From contig NZ_JACCCU010000001.1 in NCBI RefSeq assembly GCF_013410875.1, positions 1,364,001 through 1,428,000 on the forward strand: a DNA stretch of 64,000 nucleotides, in the 5' to 3' direction. Source of the stretch: Tunturiibacter empetritectus (lineage in GTDB: Bacteria > Acidobacteriota > Terriglobia > Terriglobales > Acidobacteriaceae). Below, one piece after another: positions 40,721 through 48,660 of the stretch. The notes below the pieces were generated by a model. It was not told where the DNA came from. It ran no database searches and worked only from the letters and a program-made list of their open reading frames with translations. Each line of letters starts with the position of its first letter. Position 1 is the stretch's first letter. The translations under genes and the position numbers were made by a program.

Positions 40721-41398
40721 CTAGTGGGTGGTGGCGTAGACGTAGAAGTCGGAGAAGGAGGTGTCGTCTGGGTTGGATGGGTCGTAGGGGTAGTCGTTGG
40801 CAATTGTGGAGTGGAGAGACCATTGAGGTTGATGTTGGGCCACCCAGTCGGTGAACGCGCGGTGATGGACGTGTTTGTAGTGCCACTCCTTGGTTATGTT
40901 GCTGGAGTAGACGACTACGAAGCGGCTGCCGGAGGCGAAGAGTTTACGCATGTAGTCGTCGAAGACGTGATCCTCGACGAGATGATAGATGACGTCGAGT
41001 GAGAGAGCGAGGTCCGCCTTAGTGCCTGCGGGGAGAAGACTGGCTTCGAAGAAGCGTTTGCTGGGGTCGTTGGCGAAGAGGGAGCGGCAGATTTCGATGG
41101 CTTTGGGGGAGACATCGACGCCGGTGTAGGCCGGATAGCTGGCAAGTTTGAGCTGCGCGCCGTCGCCGGAGCCGTGCTCGATGACGGAGGCGATGTGGTG
41201 CTGCTGGACGAAGGTGTTAAGGAAGTTGGCCTTGAAGTGGGCGAGGCGGTTGTAGCTGCCCGGGCCTGAGTCGCCACCTTTGCGGTAGCGTCGCTCCCAG
41301 TAGTCAACCGAGTTTCTGAAGTGTGCTCGGCGAAGTTGAACGAGGCCTGGGCCAATCAGTGGGACGTTCTTGAGAAAGGATTTAACACTTGCGATCAT
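40721..41398 (-). CDS. Class I SAM-dependent methyltransferase
   Basis: A 225-residue protein. Motif I is IASVIEHGSGDGAQLKLASY (about 76-95), motif II YTGVDVSPKAIEICRSLF, and the post-II strand KADLALSLDVIYHLVEDHVF. An aromatic region near 165-205 follows (WHYKHVHHRAFTDWVAQHQP). The N-terminal 60 residues resemble glycosyl/methyl transferases of surface sugar loci (VDYWERRYRKGGDSGPGSYN). The substrate is not predictable. It is divergent from the lipoprotein-like gene at 41642. Confidence 0.88.
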   Translation of the reverse strand: MIASVKSFLKNVPLIGPGLVQLRRAHFRNSVDYWERRYRKGGDSGPGSYNRLAHFKANFLNTFVQQHHIASVIEHGSGDGAQLKLASYPAYTGVDVSPKAIEICRSLFANDPSKRFFEASLLPAGTKADLALSLDVIYHLVEDHVFDDYMRKLFASGSRFVVVYSSNITKEWHYKHVHHRAFTDWVAQHQPQWSLHSTIANDYPYDPSNPDDTSFSDFYVYATTH

Positions 41399-41641
41399 TT
41401 AGTCACCATCATCCTGGGGAGTTGGGAGGAATAGTTGGCTATATGGTACTGCCAAGTTCGATGCATTGAGGGAAGATCGGTTGGCCGATTTAAGCATTTT
41501 TAATCATGAATATTTGATTGCTAAGTGTTGACCTTCTTGAGTTTGTCGCAGTCCCTCCCTGAGAAGCATTATGGCACAGGAGTTGTTTGATCCCGGTAAA
41601 CGATTTAACCTTTGCGGTCTTCGGGAAGGGGGCTGCATCCA

Positions 41642-42241
41642 ATGAGGGCGAGGTACGGAATGCTGCAAGGATTCGCGAAGGGTGCGGGGTTGGCGGCGGT
41701 GGGGTTGGCGCTGATGGCGGGGCAGGGGTGCAAGAAGAAACAGGCTCCGGCTGCTGTGCAGCCTGTAGTACGGACGGTGCCGCGGGCGGCACAACCGGAC
41801 TTTCCTGATGATCCGCCGCCAGTGCCGGTGGTCGCCGATAGAGGCACACATCACCCGGTGCGGCGGGCGGCTGCGCCTGCTTTGGCGCCGGCTCGGCCAC
41901 CGGCGGTTGATCCGAATGCTCTGGCTGAGGCGCAGAGGCAGCGGGATGCAAGTCTGTTGCAGAGGCAGCAGGCGGCTTCGCAGCGGCAGCAGCAGGAGCT
42001 GAACGGGGTGGTCGAGCGGAGCGCGAAGATTCGGCAGGCTCAGCAGGATGAGCCGCGGATTCAGGAGGCTCCGGAGGCTCCAATCGATCGTCCGCTGCCG
42101 GGGGTGCCTGGCCAGCGGATCCAGGATAATCCCGCGCGGATGCCTGAGGCCGAGCCGGAGCAGCCAGCGCCTTCGGATGGGGAGTCTGCGCCGGACGGTA
42201 CGAATTCTGCTCAGCCGCAGCCACTGCCACCGCAGAGCTAA
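41642..42241 (+). CDS. Pro/Gln-rich probable envelope protein
   Basis: A 199-residue protein from the ATG at 41642 (MRARYGMLQGF). A hydrophobic segment (about 8-27) is followed by GQGCKKK, a possible but non-canonical lipobox, then by long Pro/Ala/Gln-rich stretches with a coiled-coil-like part (EAQRQRDASLLQRQQAASQR). It is probably an anchored extended protein in the periplasm. No family is recognised, and composition bias makes weak similarity meaningless. Confidence 0.65.
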   Translation: MRARYGMLQGFAKGAGLAAVGLALMAGQGCKKKQAPAAVQPVVRTVPRAAQPDFPDDPPPVPVVADRGTHHPVRRAAAPALAPARPPAVDPNALAEAQRQRDASLLQRQQAASQRQQQELNGVVERSAKIRQAQQDEPRIQEAPEAPIDRPLPGVPGQRIQDNPARMPEAEPEQPAPSDGESAPDGTNSAQPQPLPPQS

Positions 42242-42411
42242 TGGGAGGGTGGATTCTCTCCCTTCCATTGGAATGCTGTTCTGCCGCCACAATATCTGAG
42301 ACTCTGAGACGTCATTACAGTAGCGCACCCTGGGGTGGCGTGAGATCGTGACCGATCTGGCAGGCAGGCCCGCACAGGTGCGACTCGAGCGCGTAGACGC
42401 AGGTGAGCTTT

Positions 42412-42747
42412 ATGGCAAGTTTTCAAGGCGAGGCGTTGCAGTCAGCAAGCAAGCCTGATTCAGATTGCAGATTCGAGCCGGGCGTCATGGTGCCGGTAAT
42501 CGATCCCATGCGCTGCGAAGCGAAGGGACCATGCGTTCCCATTTGTCCTTACGATGTTCTCGTTATCCGCACCGTCACGCCTGAGGAGAAGGCTGGGCTT
42601 CCTTGGGTCGGGAGGTTCAAGTTGCTGGTGCATGGCGGCAAGCAGGCGTTCGTTCTCGTCCCTGAAGCTTGCCGGGGATGCGGCTTGTGCGTCACAGCCT
42701 GCCCAGAGAAGGCGATTACACTTCAGAAGCTGCAACTGCGACGCTGA
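42412..42747 (+). CDS. Ferredoxin-type 4Fe-4S dicluster protein
   Basis: A 111-residue soluble electron carrier. One cysteine group is MRCEAKGPCVPICPYDVL, the other ACRGCGLCVTACPEKAI. In the first group the spacing is C-x5-C-x3-CP rather than C-x2-C-x2-C-x3-CP, so it may bind only a modified cluster; the second group is canonical. A GTG at 42403 is a possible earlier start, but AGGTGA five bases before the ATG at 42412 favours that one. It stands alone without a visible redox partner. Confidence 0.87.
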   Translation: MASFQGEALQSASKPDSDCRFEPGVMVPVIDPMRCEAKGPCVPICPYDVLVIRTVTPEEKAGLPWVGRFKLLVHGGKQAFVLVPEACRGCGLCVTACPEKAITLQKLQLRR

Positions 42748-42819
42748 CTGCGCCGAAGTGCGGCTTTCCGGTTGGTCCAATGCATGGCAGATTGATGTCT
42801 GTGGGCGGAGGCAACTTCG

Positions 42820-43491
42820 TCAATGGGCCGAGATGAGGAGGATGTGGGCTGGTTCGGCGGGGGTGGCGGGGGCGATCTCGAAGGGCTGGTTGGGGGCGAT
42901 GGCGACTACGGTGCCCAGTGAGATCTTTGTGGGGTGGCTGTTGTGGAGGATGGTCGTAGGGGAGAGGGTTACTACGAGGGATCGGTCTGGCGAGGGTGGG
43001 ACTGCGCAGGGAGCAGAGGTAGCGCAGACGACTCTGCGGACGGAGAGGCCGGCGGAGGAGAACTCGGTGGAGCTGATGTTGTGGGTGAGGTCGGTGGGGG
43101 CGGGGCCGCGGAAGTCCGGGGTGTTGCCTAGGTCGAGGTGGGGGAGTTCGACGCGGAGGAAGTCTGAGGGGAGGTCGCTGAGGTTTTCTATGGAGTGGCG
43201 CTCGAGGATGCCTCGGCTGATGCGGTAGGCTCCGAGATGCGTGGGCGGGCGGGTGATGGTTTCGGGCGGGTTCTCGTGGATGATGTTTACGGGGCCGGAG
43301 TTGTTGAGGTAGACGTAGACGGTGGAGGTGGCGGGGTGGTCGTGGACGGGGACTTTCTCGTGGGGGCCGTAGTGGACGCGGATGACGTTGAAGGTTTGGT
43401 TGGTGAGGATGGTCTGGTAGTTGGGTGGGAGTGGTTGTTGGGCTGGGGTGGTTAGGGTTAGGGAGAGGAGCAGGGGGAGAAGGGTTTTCAA
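42820..43491 (-). CDS. Exported two-part cupin-like protein
   Basis: A 223-residue protein with a short signal peptide (about 1-18). The first cupin half has VRVHYGPHEKVPVHDHPAT, VYVYLNNSGPVNIIHEN and HSIENLSDLPSDFLRVEL. A second, weaker barrel follows in the C-terminal half (LVVTLSPTTI, GTVVAIAPNQPFEIAPAT). Metal-binding His residues are clear only in the first half. Function unknown. Confidence 0.8.
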   Translation of the reverse strand: MKTLLPLLLSLTLTTPAQQPLPPNYQTILTNQTFNVIRVHYGPHEKVPVHDHPATSTVYVYLNNSGPVNIIHENPPETITRPPTHLGAYRISRGILERHSIENLSDLPSDFLRVELPHLDLGNTPDFRGPAPTDLTHNISSTEFSSAGLSVRRVVCATSAPCAVPPSPDRSLVVTLSPTTILHNSHPTKISLGTVVAIAPNQPFEIAPATPAEPAHILLISAH

Positions 43492-43559
43492 TCTGGGCCT
43501 CCTGGGGTTGTGATGCTTGGGGCTATTGGCGCCTATGAGAAGGCAGCAGCAGGCTTTTC

Positions 43560-43680
43560 ACCGTGTTCGACTACGCTCAGGGTGCTGAATGAGAAGCAAA
43601 TGGGCGAAGGCAAAGGCAACCGCAGATCCCCTTCGGGGATGACAACAAGAACTGCAACGACAACTGCAAATACGGGGATC
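43560..43680 (+). repeat. Dispersed intergenic repeat, second copy
   Basis: Contains TTCGACTACGCTCAGGGTGC and the core AAAGGCAACCGCAGATCCCC followed by TTCGGGGATGACAACAAGAA (about 43611-43651), which matches 39206-39248 apart from a few bases. GGGATCCTTCACTGCGTTCAGGATGACG follows at 43676 onward, another variant of the same type. Confidence 0.8.
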
Positions 43681-43730
43681 CTTCACTGCGTTCAGGATGA
43701 CGGCTCTTTAAGATGGTTCGCTGCATTTTG

Positions 43731-43820
43731 GATGATGACCTTTGTTCAGGATGATGGCCTTTGTTCAAGATGACGGCCTTTGTTTAGGATGACGGCCTTT
43801 GTTTAGAATGATGGCCTTTG
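43731..43820 (+). repeat. 19-bp tandem repeat, about 4.7 copies
   Basis: Unit GATGACGGCCTTTGTTTAG with small changes: starts at 43731, 43750, 43769, 43788 and a partial unit at 43807. Copies 3 and 4 are identical. It grew from the GGATGACGG end of the dispersed repeat just before it and lies behind the rhodanese gene; with that repeat it fills the 346-base gap. Confidence 0.85.
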
Positions 43821-43837
43821 AAGTGGTTGCGTTTGCG

Positions 43838-44164
43838 TTAGTAGCGGGGGATGGTGGGGTCGATGGAGCGGGACCAGCCGTCGATGCCACCGGCGAGAGA
43901 CTGAACGTGGTCGAAGCCTTGATTACGCAGCCACATGGTGACGCTGAGGGAGCGGGCTCCGTGATGACAGAGGACGACGATGGGGGCGTCGGGATCGAGC
44001 TCGGTGTGGGCGCGGGAGGGGATATCGCCCATGGGAATGAGGGTGGAGTCGGGGAGGTGAGCGGTTTGGTACTCCCAGGGCTCGCGGACGTCCAACAGGA
44101 GGGGGGCATTGGGCTGCTGGCGGAGCATGGAGAAGGCTTCTGCGGTAATTTCGGGCTCTAGCAT
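43838..44164 (-). CDS. Rhodanese-like domain protein
   Basis: A 108-residue single rhodanese domain from the ATG at 44164 (MLEPEITAEAF); a GTG at 44215 is an alternative that adds 17 residues. It shows PLLLDVREPWEYQTAHLPDS, the active-site loop VLCHHGARS with the sulphur-carrying Cys, and LRNQGFDHVQSLAGGIDGWS. It resembles GlpE/PspE-like sulphurtransferases and may be cytoplasmic. No linked sulphur-metabolism gene is present. Confidence 0.9.
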   Translation of the reverse strand: MLEPEITAEAFSMLRQQPNAPLLLDVREPWEYQTAHLPDSTLIPMGDIPSRAHTELDPDAPIVVLCHHGARSLSVTMWLRNQGFDHVQSLAGGIDGWSRSIDPTIPRY

Positions 44165-44374
44165 GATTTCAAGGATATCCTTAGAGATGGCATTAGGAGA
44201 GATGGCATCAGGCACAGGGTTCCGCGCCTGGCTTTGACGAGAGTTGGGGCGAGGCTTGGGCGAGAGCCGGGTTAATGCCGGCGGTTCGGCGGAGTGTGCC
44301 GGGCTGGGTATGTTGTTGGGGATGCGGTTGAGCAGGGTGCATCCTGAGAGTGCTCACGAATTTCATTATGGACG

Positions 44375-45883
44375 GTGGCTGCCTTGGAGACTGTCTTGGG
44401 TTCTGCGAACGGTTTTGGTTTGGAGAGTGTATTGGAGAAGGTACTGATTGTTGAAGACGAGGTCCACGCACGGAGTGGCCTGACGGAGTTGATTGAGAGC
44501 TGGGGCTACAGGGCGGAGTGTGCGGCGGATGGGATGGAGGGTCTGGAGAAGGCGGTGGCGTGGGCTCCAGCTATTATTGTGACCGACCTGAAGATGCCGC
44601 GGATGGATGGGATGGAGCTGCTGAGCCGGATTGGCGAGCTGCCACAGAGGATTGCGGTGGTGATGCTGACGGCGCAGGGGTCGATTGAGTCGGCTGTGGA
44701 TGCGATGCGGATGGGGGCGTACGACTATATTCCGAAGCCGGTGGACCCGGGTCGGCTGAAGACGATTCTGCAGAATGCGAGCCGTCAGCGCGAGGCGGAT
44801 GCGGAACTGGAGTCTACGGGGCGGCAGCTGAGGGATACGGGTGTGCTGGGGCCAATGGTGGGGTCGTCGCCGCAGATGGTGGATATCTTTGCGATGATCG
44901 AGAGGATTGCTCCGTCGAATGTGTCGGTGCTGGTGACGGGGGAGAGCGGGACAGGAAAAGAGCTGGTGGCGCGGGCGCTGCATGACCTGAGTGCGCGGAG
45001 GCTGAAGCCTTTTGTTGCGGTGAACTGCGCGGCGATTCCGGAGACGCTGATCGAGAGCGAGATCTTCGGGCATGAGAAGGGCGCGTTTACCGGGGCGCTG
45101 GAGCGAAGGGCTGGATGCTTTGAGCTGGCAGAGGAGGGGACGCTGTTGCTCGATGAGATTGGCGAGATGCCGATGGCGACGCAGGCCAAGCTGCTGCGGG
45201 TGCTGGAGGACCGGAAGCTGCGCAGGCTGGGCAGCAAGATTGAGACGCCAGTGGATGTACGGGTGGTGGCGGCGACGAATAAGGATCCGGAGAAGGCTGT
45301 GGCGAGTGGGGAGCTGCGTGGGGACCTCTACTATCGGCTGAATGTTTTTAATATCCAGATGCCTCCGCTGCGCGATCACCTGATGGATGTGTCGGCGATT
45401 GCGGAGAAGATGATCGACGATATGAATGAGCGGCATCACTGCACGGTGGCGGGGCTAAAGGACTCGCTGATGATCCGGCTGGAGGGATATAACTGGCCGG
45501 GCAATGTGCGGGAGCTGCGCAACACGATTGAGCGGGCGGTGATTCTGGCGGGGTCGGGGATGCTGGGGATTGAGCATCTGCCGCCGCACTTTGGGGAACC
45601 GGGATTTGCTCCTCCGCCGAATCGCGTGGCCGGCGTGGAGGCTGCGGTTGTCGCAGCTGCGCAGGCGGCTCAGTTTGAGGATGGACAGCGGCGATTGGAT
45701 GAGTCGAACTCGGTGCGGGTGGAGGTGGGGACGACGGTGGATGAGGCAGAACGGCAGCTGATTCTGAAGACGCTGGTGGCGACGCATAACAACAAGACGA
45801 AGGCTGCGGAGATTCTGGGGATCAGTTCGAAGACGCTGCAGAATAAGCTGAAGGAATATTCGAACGCTGCTGTGACGGAGTAA
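44375..45883 (+). CDS. NtrC-family sigma-54-dependent response regulator
   Basis: A 502-residue activator. Receiver domain: acidic pocket VEDE, Asp 71 in IIVTDLKMPRMDG, Lys in YIPKPVD. AAA+ domain: Walker A TGESGTGKE (about 188-196), the sigma-54 contact loop GAFTGA (236-241), Walker B GTLLLDEIGEM, and arginine-finger region GDLYYRLNVF. The C-terminal Fis-type helix-turn-helix is TKAAEILGISSKTLQNKL. The start is uncertain: GTG at 44375, or TTG at 44432 with GGAGAG ahead, which gives the more usual start EKVLIVEDE. The kinase gene follows after two bases. Confidence 0.95.
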   Translation: MAALETVLGSANGFGLESVLEKVLIVEDEVHARSGLTELIESWGYRAECAADGMEGLEKAVAWAPAIIVTDLKMPRMDGMELLSRIGELPQRIAVVMLTAQGSIESAVDAMRMGAYDYIPKPVDPGRLKTILQNASRQREADAELESTGRQLRDTGVLGPMVGSSPQMVDIFAMIERIAPSNVSVLVTGESGTGKELVARALHDLSARRLKPFVAVNCAAIPETLIESEIFGHEKGAFTGALERRAGCFELAEEGTLLLDEIGEMPMATQAKLLRVLEDRKLRRLGSKIETPVDVRVVAATNKDPEKAVASGELRGDLYYRLNVFNIQMPPLRDHLMDVSAIAEKMIDDMNERHHCTVAGLKDSLMIRLEGYNWPGNVRELRNTIERAVILAGSGMLGIEHLPPHFGEPGFAPPPNRVAGVEAAVVAAAQAAQFEDGQRRLDESNSVRVEVGTTVDEAERQLILKTLVATHNNKTKAAEILGISSKTLQNKLKEYSNAAVTE

Positions 45884-45885
45884 CG

Positions 45886-47850
45886 ATGCGGCTGAAGACG
45901 AAGCTGGTGCTGTCGGCAACGGGGCTGACGTTTGCGATCGTGCTGGTGCTTTCGGCACTGTTCTTGAGCGAGCTGCTGCGGCAGAGGATCGAGCAGACGG
46001 CTGCGGCGAATGATGTGCTGGTGCACGAGGTCTGGCTGGAGATGCGGAAGGCGGTGGAGACGGGGCTGCGGGCGAATCCGCCGGTGGACCGGAGCGACGA
46101 GGCGCTGCATCGGGCGGTGGTGGACGCGCTGAGGAGCGAGACGGCGCTGATGCAGGTGATGAATACGATTGTGCGCTACTCGCCTACGGTGCAGGACGTG
46201 AGCGTGACGGATGCGCATGGGCTGACCCTGCTGAGCACGGATCCGGATGCAGTGGATCAGCCGGCGGTGTTCCGGTTCAGTCTGGCGAGTGTTCAGAATG
46301 GGCCGATCTCGCGGCAGATGAGAGTGGTGTTCGGCAAGCCGCGGGTGCTGGATATCTCGCAGTCGCTGGAGCGGAATGGGGCGCCGTTTCTGGTGGTGCA
46401 TGTTGGGGTGCGGTCGACGTTTTTGAAGAATGCGTATGAGCCGTGGCTGCTGGATGCACTGATCTTTGCTGCGCTGGCGGCACTGGCGGCGATGTTGTCG
46501 GCGGGGCTGCTGGCGAATGTGGCGCTGCGTCCGCTGGAGTCGATCAGCGCGCGGCTTGAGAGCTTGACGAAGGCGGGCGGGCCGATTCCGGAGAGGTTGC
46601 TGGAGAGCCGGAGTACGCGGAGCGATGCGGTGGTTCGGGTGACGAAGACGCTGGACCGGCTGGGAGAGCAGATGCGCACGCAGGAGGCTGGGTATACGGC
46701 GCTGCAGGCGAATCTGAACCAGATGCTGGATACGCTGCGTGACGGCGTGCTGCTGTTTACGGCGGATCGGCGGGCGGTGATGGTGTCGGATGCGGTGGCT
46801 TATTTTCTGGGTGCCCCGTTGAACCAGGATCACGAAAAGCTGGTGGGGATGCGGCTGGAAGAGATCTTTGCGCCGGATAGCGTGCTGGGAGAGGCGGTGC
46901 TGGAGGCGTTTGCGGAGGGGGGCCAGGTAAGTGCGCAGGCGTTGACGCTGGAGGACGGGCGGCAGGTGCAGTTCTCGCTGGACCGGATCTCGGGCCAGAT
47001 CGATGAGGAACTGGCAGGGGCGGGGAGTGTGGCGACTCTGCTGACGCTGCGGGACATGGAGTCGGTGGCGCAACTGGGGCAGGAGTTGGAGGTGGCGCGC
47101 AGGCTGGCGGCGATTGGAAGGCTGACGGCCGGGGTGGGGCATGAGGTGAAGAACCCTATCAACGCGATGGTGCTGCATCTGGAGCTTCTGCGCGGAAAGC
47201 TGGCGCCGGGCGGTGCGGAGGCGTTTGGCGGGGCGCAGCGGCATGTGGAGATTCTGTCGGGAGAGATGCAGCGGCTGGACAGGGTGGTGCAGACGCTGGC
47301 AGACTTTTCGCGGCCGATGGAGCTGCATTTGAAGGAGCAGGACCTGCGCCAGGTGGTGGAGGTGGTGATGGAGCTGACTGCTGCCGAGATGCAGGAGAAT
47401 AGGGTGCAGGTGATGGTGGATGGTCCGCGCGAGCCGTTGATGGTGAGAGTGGATGCGCAGCTGATGCAGCAGGCGCTGCTAAACCTGTTGCTGAACGGGA
47501 TGCAGGCGATGCCCGAGGGCGGGGCAATGGTGGTGCGAATGCGGCGGGACCACCAGTTTGCTGTTGTGGAAGTAATCGATGAAGGAGAGGGTATACCTAA
47601 GGAGCTATTACCGCGTATCTTCGAACTGTACTTCACCACCAAACCAAAGGGAAGCGGAATCGGATTGGCGATGACGTATCGGATTTTGCAGCTGCATGGC
47701 GGAGCGATGGAGGTACGATCCAATGCCGACCCGGGTTCGGTCGAGCGGGGGACGACGTTTACGTTTCGAGTGCCGGTTGCGTCGGGAGTTGGCGGCGAGA
47801 GCAGGAAGGCCGCAGGTGCAGTTCAGAAAGAGCTAGGGGAACGGGTTTGA
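45886..47850 (+). CDS. Sensor histidine kinase (NtrB-like), partner of the NtrC-type regulator
   Basis: A 654-residue kinase: membrane span 1 (about 8-28), periplasmic sensor domain (about 30-185), span 2 (about 188-212), HAMP linker (ANVALRPLESISARLESLTK), a PAS-like domain (about 265-385: GVLLFTADRRAVMVSDAVAY), phosphoacceptor His 419 in AGVGHEVKNPINAM, and the ATPase domain with LLNLLLNGMQAMPEGG, DEGEGIP and GSGIGLAMTYRIL. The cognate regulator is directly upstream. The end overlaps the TTG start of the lipoprotein gene, so all three are one operon. Confidence 0.95.
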   Translation: MRLKTKLVLSATGLTFAIVLVLSALFLSELLRQRIEQTAAANDVLVHEVWLEMRKAVETGLRANPPVDRSDEALHRAVVDALRSETALMQVMNTIVRYSPTVQDVSVTDAHGLTLLSTDPDAVDQPAVFRFSLASVQNGPISRQMRVVFGKPRVLDISQSLERNGAPFLVVHVGVRSTFLKNAYEPWLLDALIFAALAALAAMLSAGLLANVALRPLESISARLESLTKAGGPIPERLLESRSTRSDAVVRVTKTLDRLGEQMRTQEAGYTALQANLNQMLDTLRDGVLLFTADRRAVMVSDAVAYFLGAPLNQDHEKLVGMRLEEIFAPDSVLGEAVLEAFAEGGQVSAQALTLEDGRQVQFSLDRISGQIDEELAGAGSVATLLTLRDMESVAQLGQELEVARRLAAIGRLTAGVGHEVKNPINAMVLHLELLRGKLAPGGAEAFGGAQRHVEILSGEMQRLDRVVQTLADFSRPMELHLKEQDLRQVVEVVMELTAAEMQENRVQVMVDGPREPLMVRVDAQLMQQALLNLLLNGMQAMPEGGAMVVRMRRDHQFAVVEVIDEGEGIPKELLPRIFELYFTTKPKGSGIGLAMTYRILQLHGGAMEVRSNADPGSVERGTTFTFRVPVASGVGGESRKAAGAVQKELGERV

Positions 47851-48422
47851 AGGGTACGGGCAACATTACGCAGAAGATCGCATGGACGACTCTCTGGTTT
47901 GGTTTGACGATGGGGATGGCAGGATGCCGGCATAAGCCGCAGCTCGCGCCGCTGCCGCCGGTGATGTCTCCGGTGGCGCTTGAGGATATTCCGGAGCCGG
48001 ATGATCTGCCGATGGTGGAAGAGCCGCCGGCGAAGCTGCCGACGGTGCCGGTGTCGACCGAGGCAGGGAAGCCGAAGAAGAGGAAGAAGCAGCCACCGAA
48101 GGTCATTGCGCCACCTGAGCCCGTGTCTGAGACGCAGGTTGCCAGTGCGGCAGCGCCTTCGCCGGATGCGGCGGTGGGTGCTCTGACGGCAGGGGGAGAG
48201 ACGAATCCTCAGACGAAGCAGGATGCGGAGGAGCTGATTGCGTCGATCGACAAGAGGCTGAATGCGCTGCCGGCACAGAAGGTGGAAGAGCAGAAGGCGC
48301 AGGTGAGCAAGGTGCGGAACTTCTGGAAGGATGCGCAGGATGCGTTGAAGTCCGGCGATGCCGAAGGGGCGAAGACGCTGGCGACGAAGGCTAAGCTGCT
48401 GCTGGATGATTTGGAGAAATAG
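47847..48422 (+). CDS. Probable lipoprotein of a two-component operon
   Basis: A 191-residue protein starting at TTG (47847), which overlaps the stop of the kinase as TTGA and has AGGGGA ahead. The signal segment ends in the lipobox TMGMAGC (Cys 27). A Pro/Lys-rich linker (about 30-110) is followed by a helical C-terminus (QDAEELIASIDKRLNALPAQ, ALKSGDAEGAKTLATKAKLL) that could bind another helix. Co-translation with an NtrC/NtrB pair suggests an envelope sensor accessory for the kinase; this is inference. No family recognised. Confidence 0.8.
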   Translation: MKGTGNITQKIAWTTLWFGLTMGMAGCRHKPQLAPLPPVMSPVALEDIPEPDDLPMVEEPPAKLPTVPVSTEAGKPKKRKKQPPKVIAPPEPVSETQVASAAAPSPDAAVGALTAGGETNPQTKQDAEELIASIDKRLNALPAQKVEEQKAQVSKVRNFWKDAQDALKSGDAEGAKTLATKAKLLLDDLEK

Positions 48423-48490
48423 CGAGTCAGCTAAAGGCAGCGAGTTAGCTAGTCGGCAGTTAAACCGGTCAGCGAGTCAGCGAGCCGGTG
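48422..48490 (+). repeat. Octamer-repeat element, copy 2
   Basis: Starts at the stop codon of the lipoprotein gene. Units: GTCAGCTA, GGCAGCGA, GTTAGCTA, GTCGGCA, GTCAGCGA, GTCAGCGA. Only one orientation is present, so this copy has no inverted arm. Confidence 0.7.
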
Positions 48491-48578
48491 GCTCTGTAAC
48501 TTCTTTTATTTTCAGAGGCTGGCAGTTGGCGCGTCTTCAACGATGCGCTTAGCCTCGGTGCGTCGACCTATGGCGAAG

Positions 48579-48606
48579 TTGACATCGCTGCGACGGGGCC
48601 TATAAT
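48579..48606 (+). promoter_or_regulatory. Perfect-consensus sigma-70 promoter of the cupredoxin gene
   Basis: TTGACA (48579-48584), a 16-base spacer and TATAAT (48601-48606). Both hexamers match the housekeeping consensus exactly. The predicted start near 48613 gives a leader of about 48 bases with GAGG eight bases before the ATG at 48661. Confidence 0.75.
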
Positions 48607-48660
48607 TCTGCCGGGCTCCGGGCCTGCTCCCCCAAAAATCTATATTTCCAAGAGGCGATC

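Noticed and set aside
40371-40886. Minus-strand frame of 171 codons over the GT-rich gap
   Set aside because: The product is low-complexity Lys/Thr/Pro/His and overlaps the methyltransferase gene; the GT-rich bias keeps it open by chance.
45670-47328. Open frame of 552 codons on the minus strand
   Set aside because: It lies antisense to the histidine kinase and the end of its regulator. Its product is extremely rich in His, Arg, Gln and Pro, the usual sign of an antisense frame in G+C-rich DNA.
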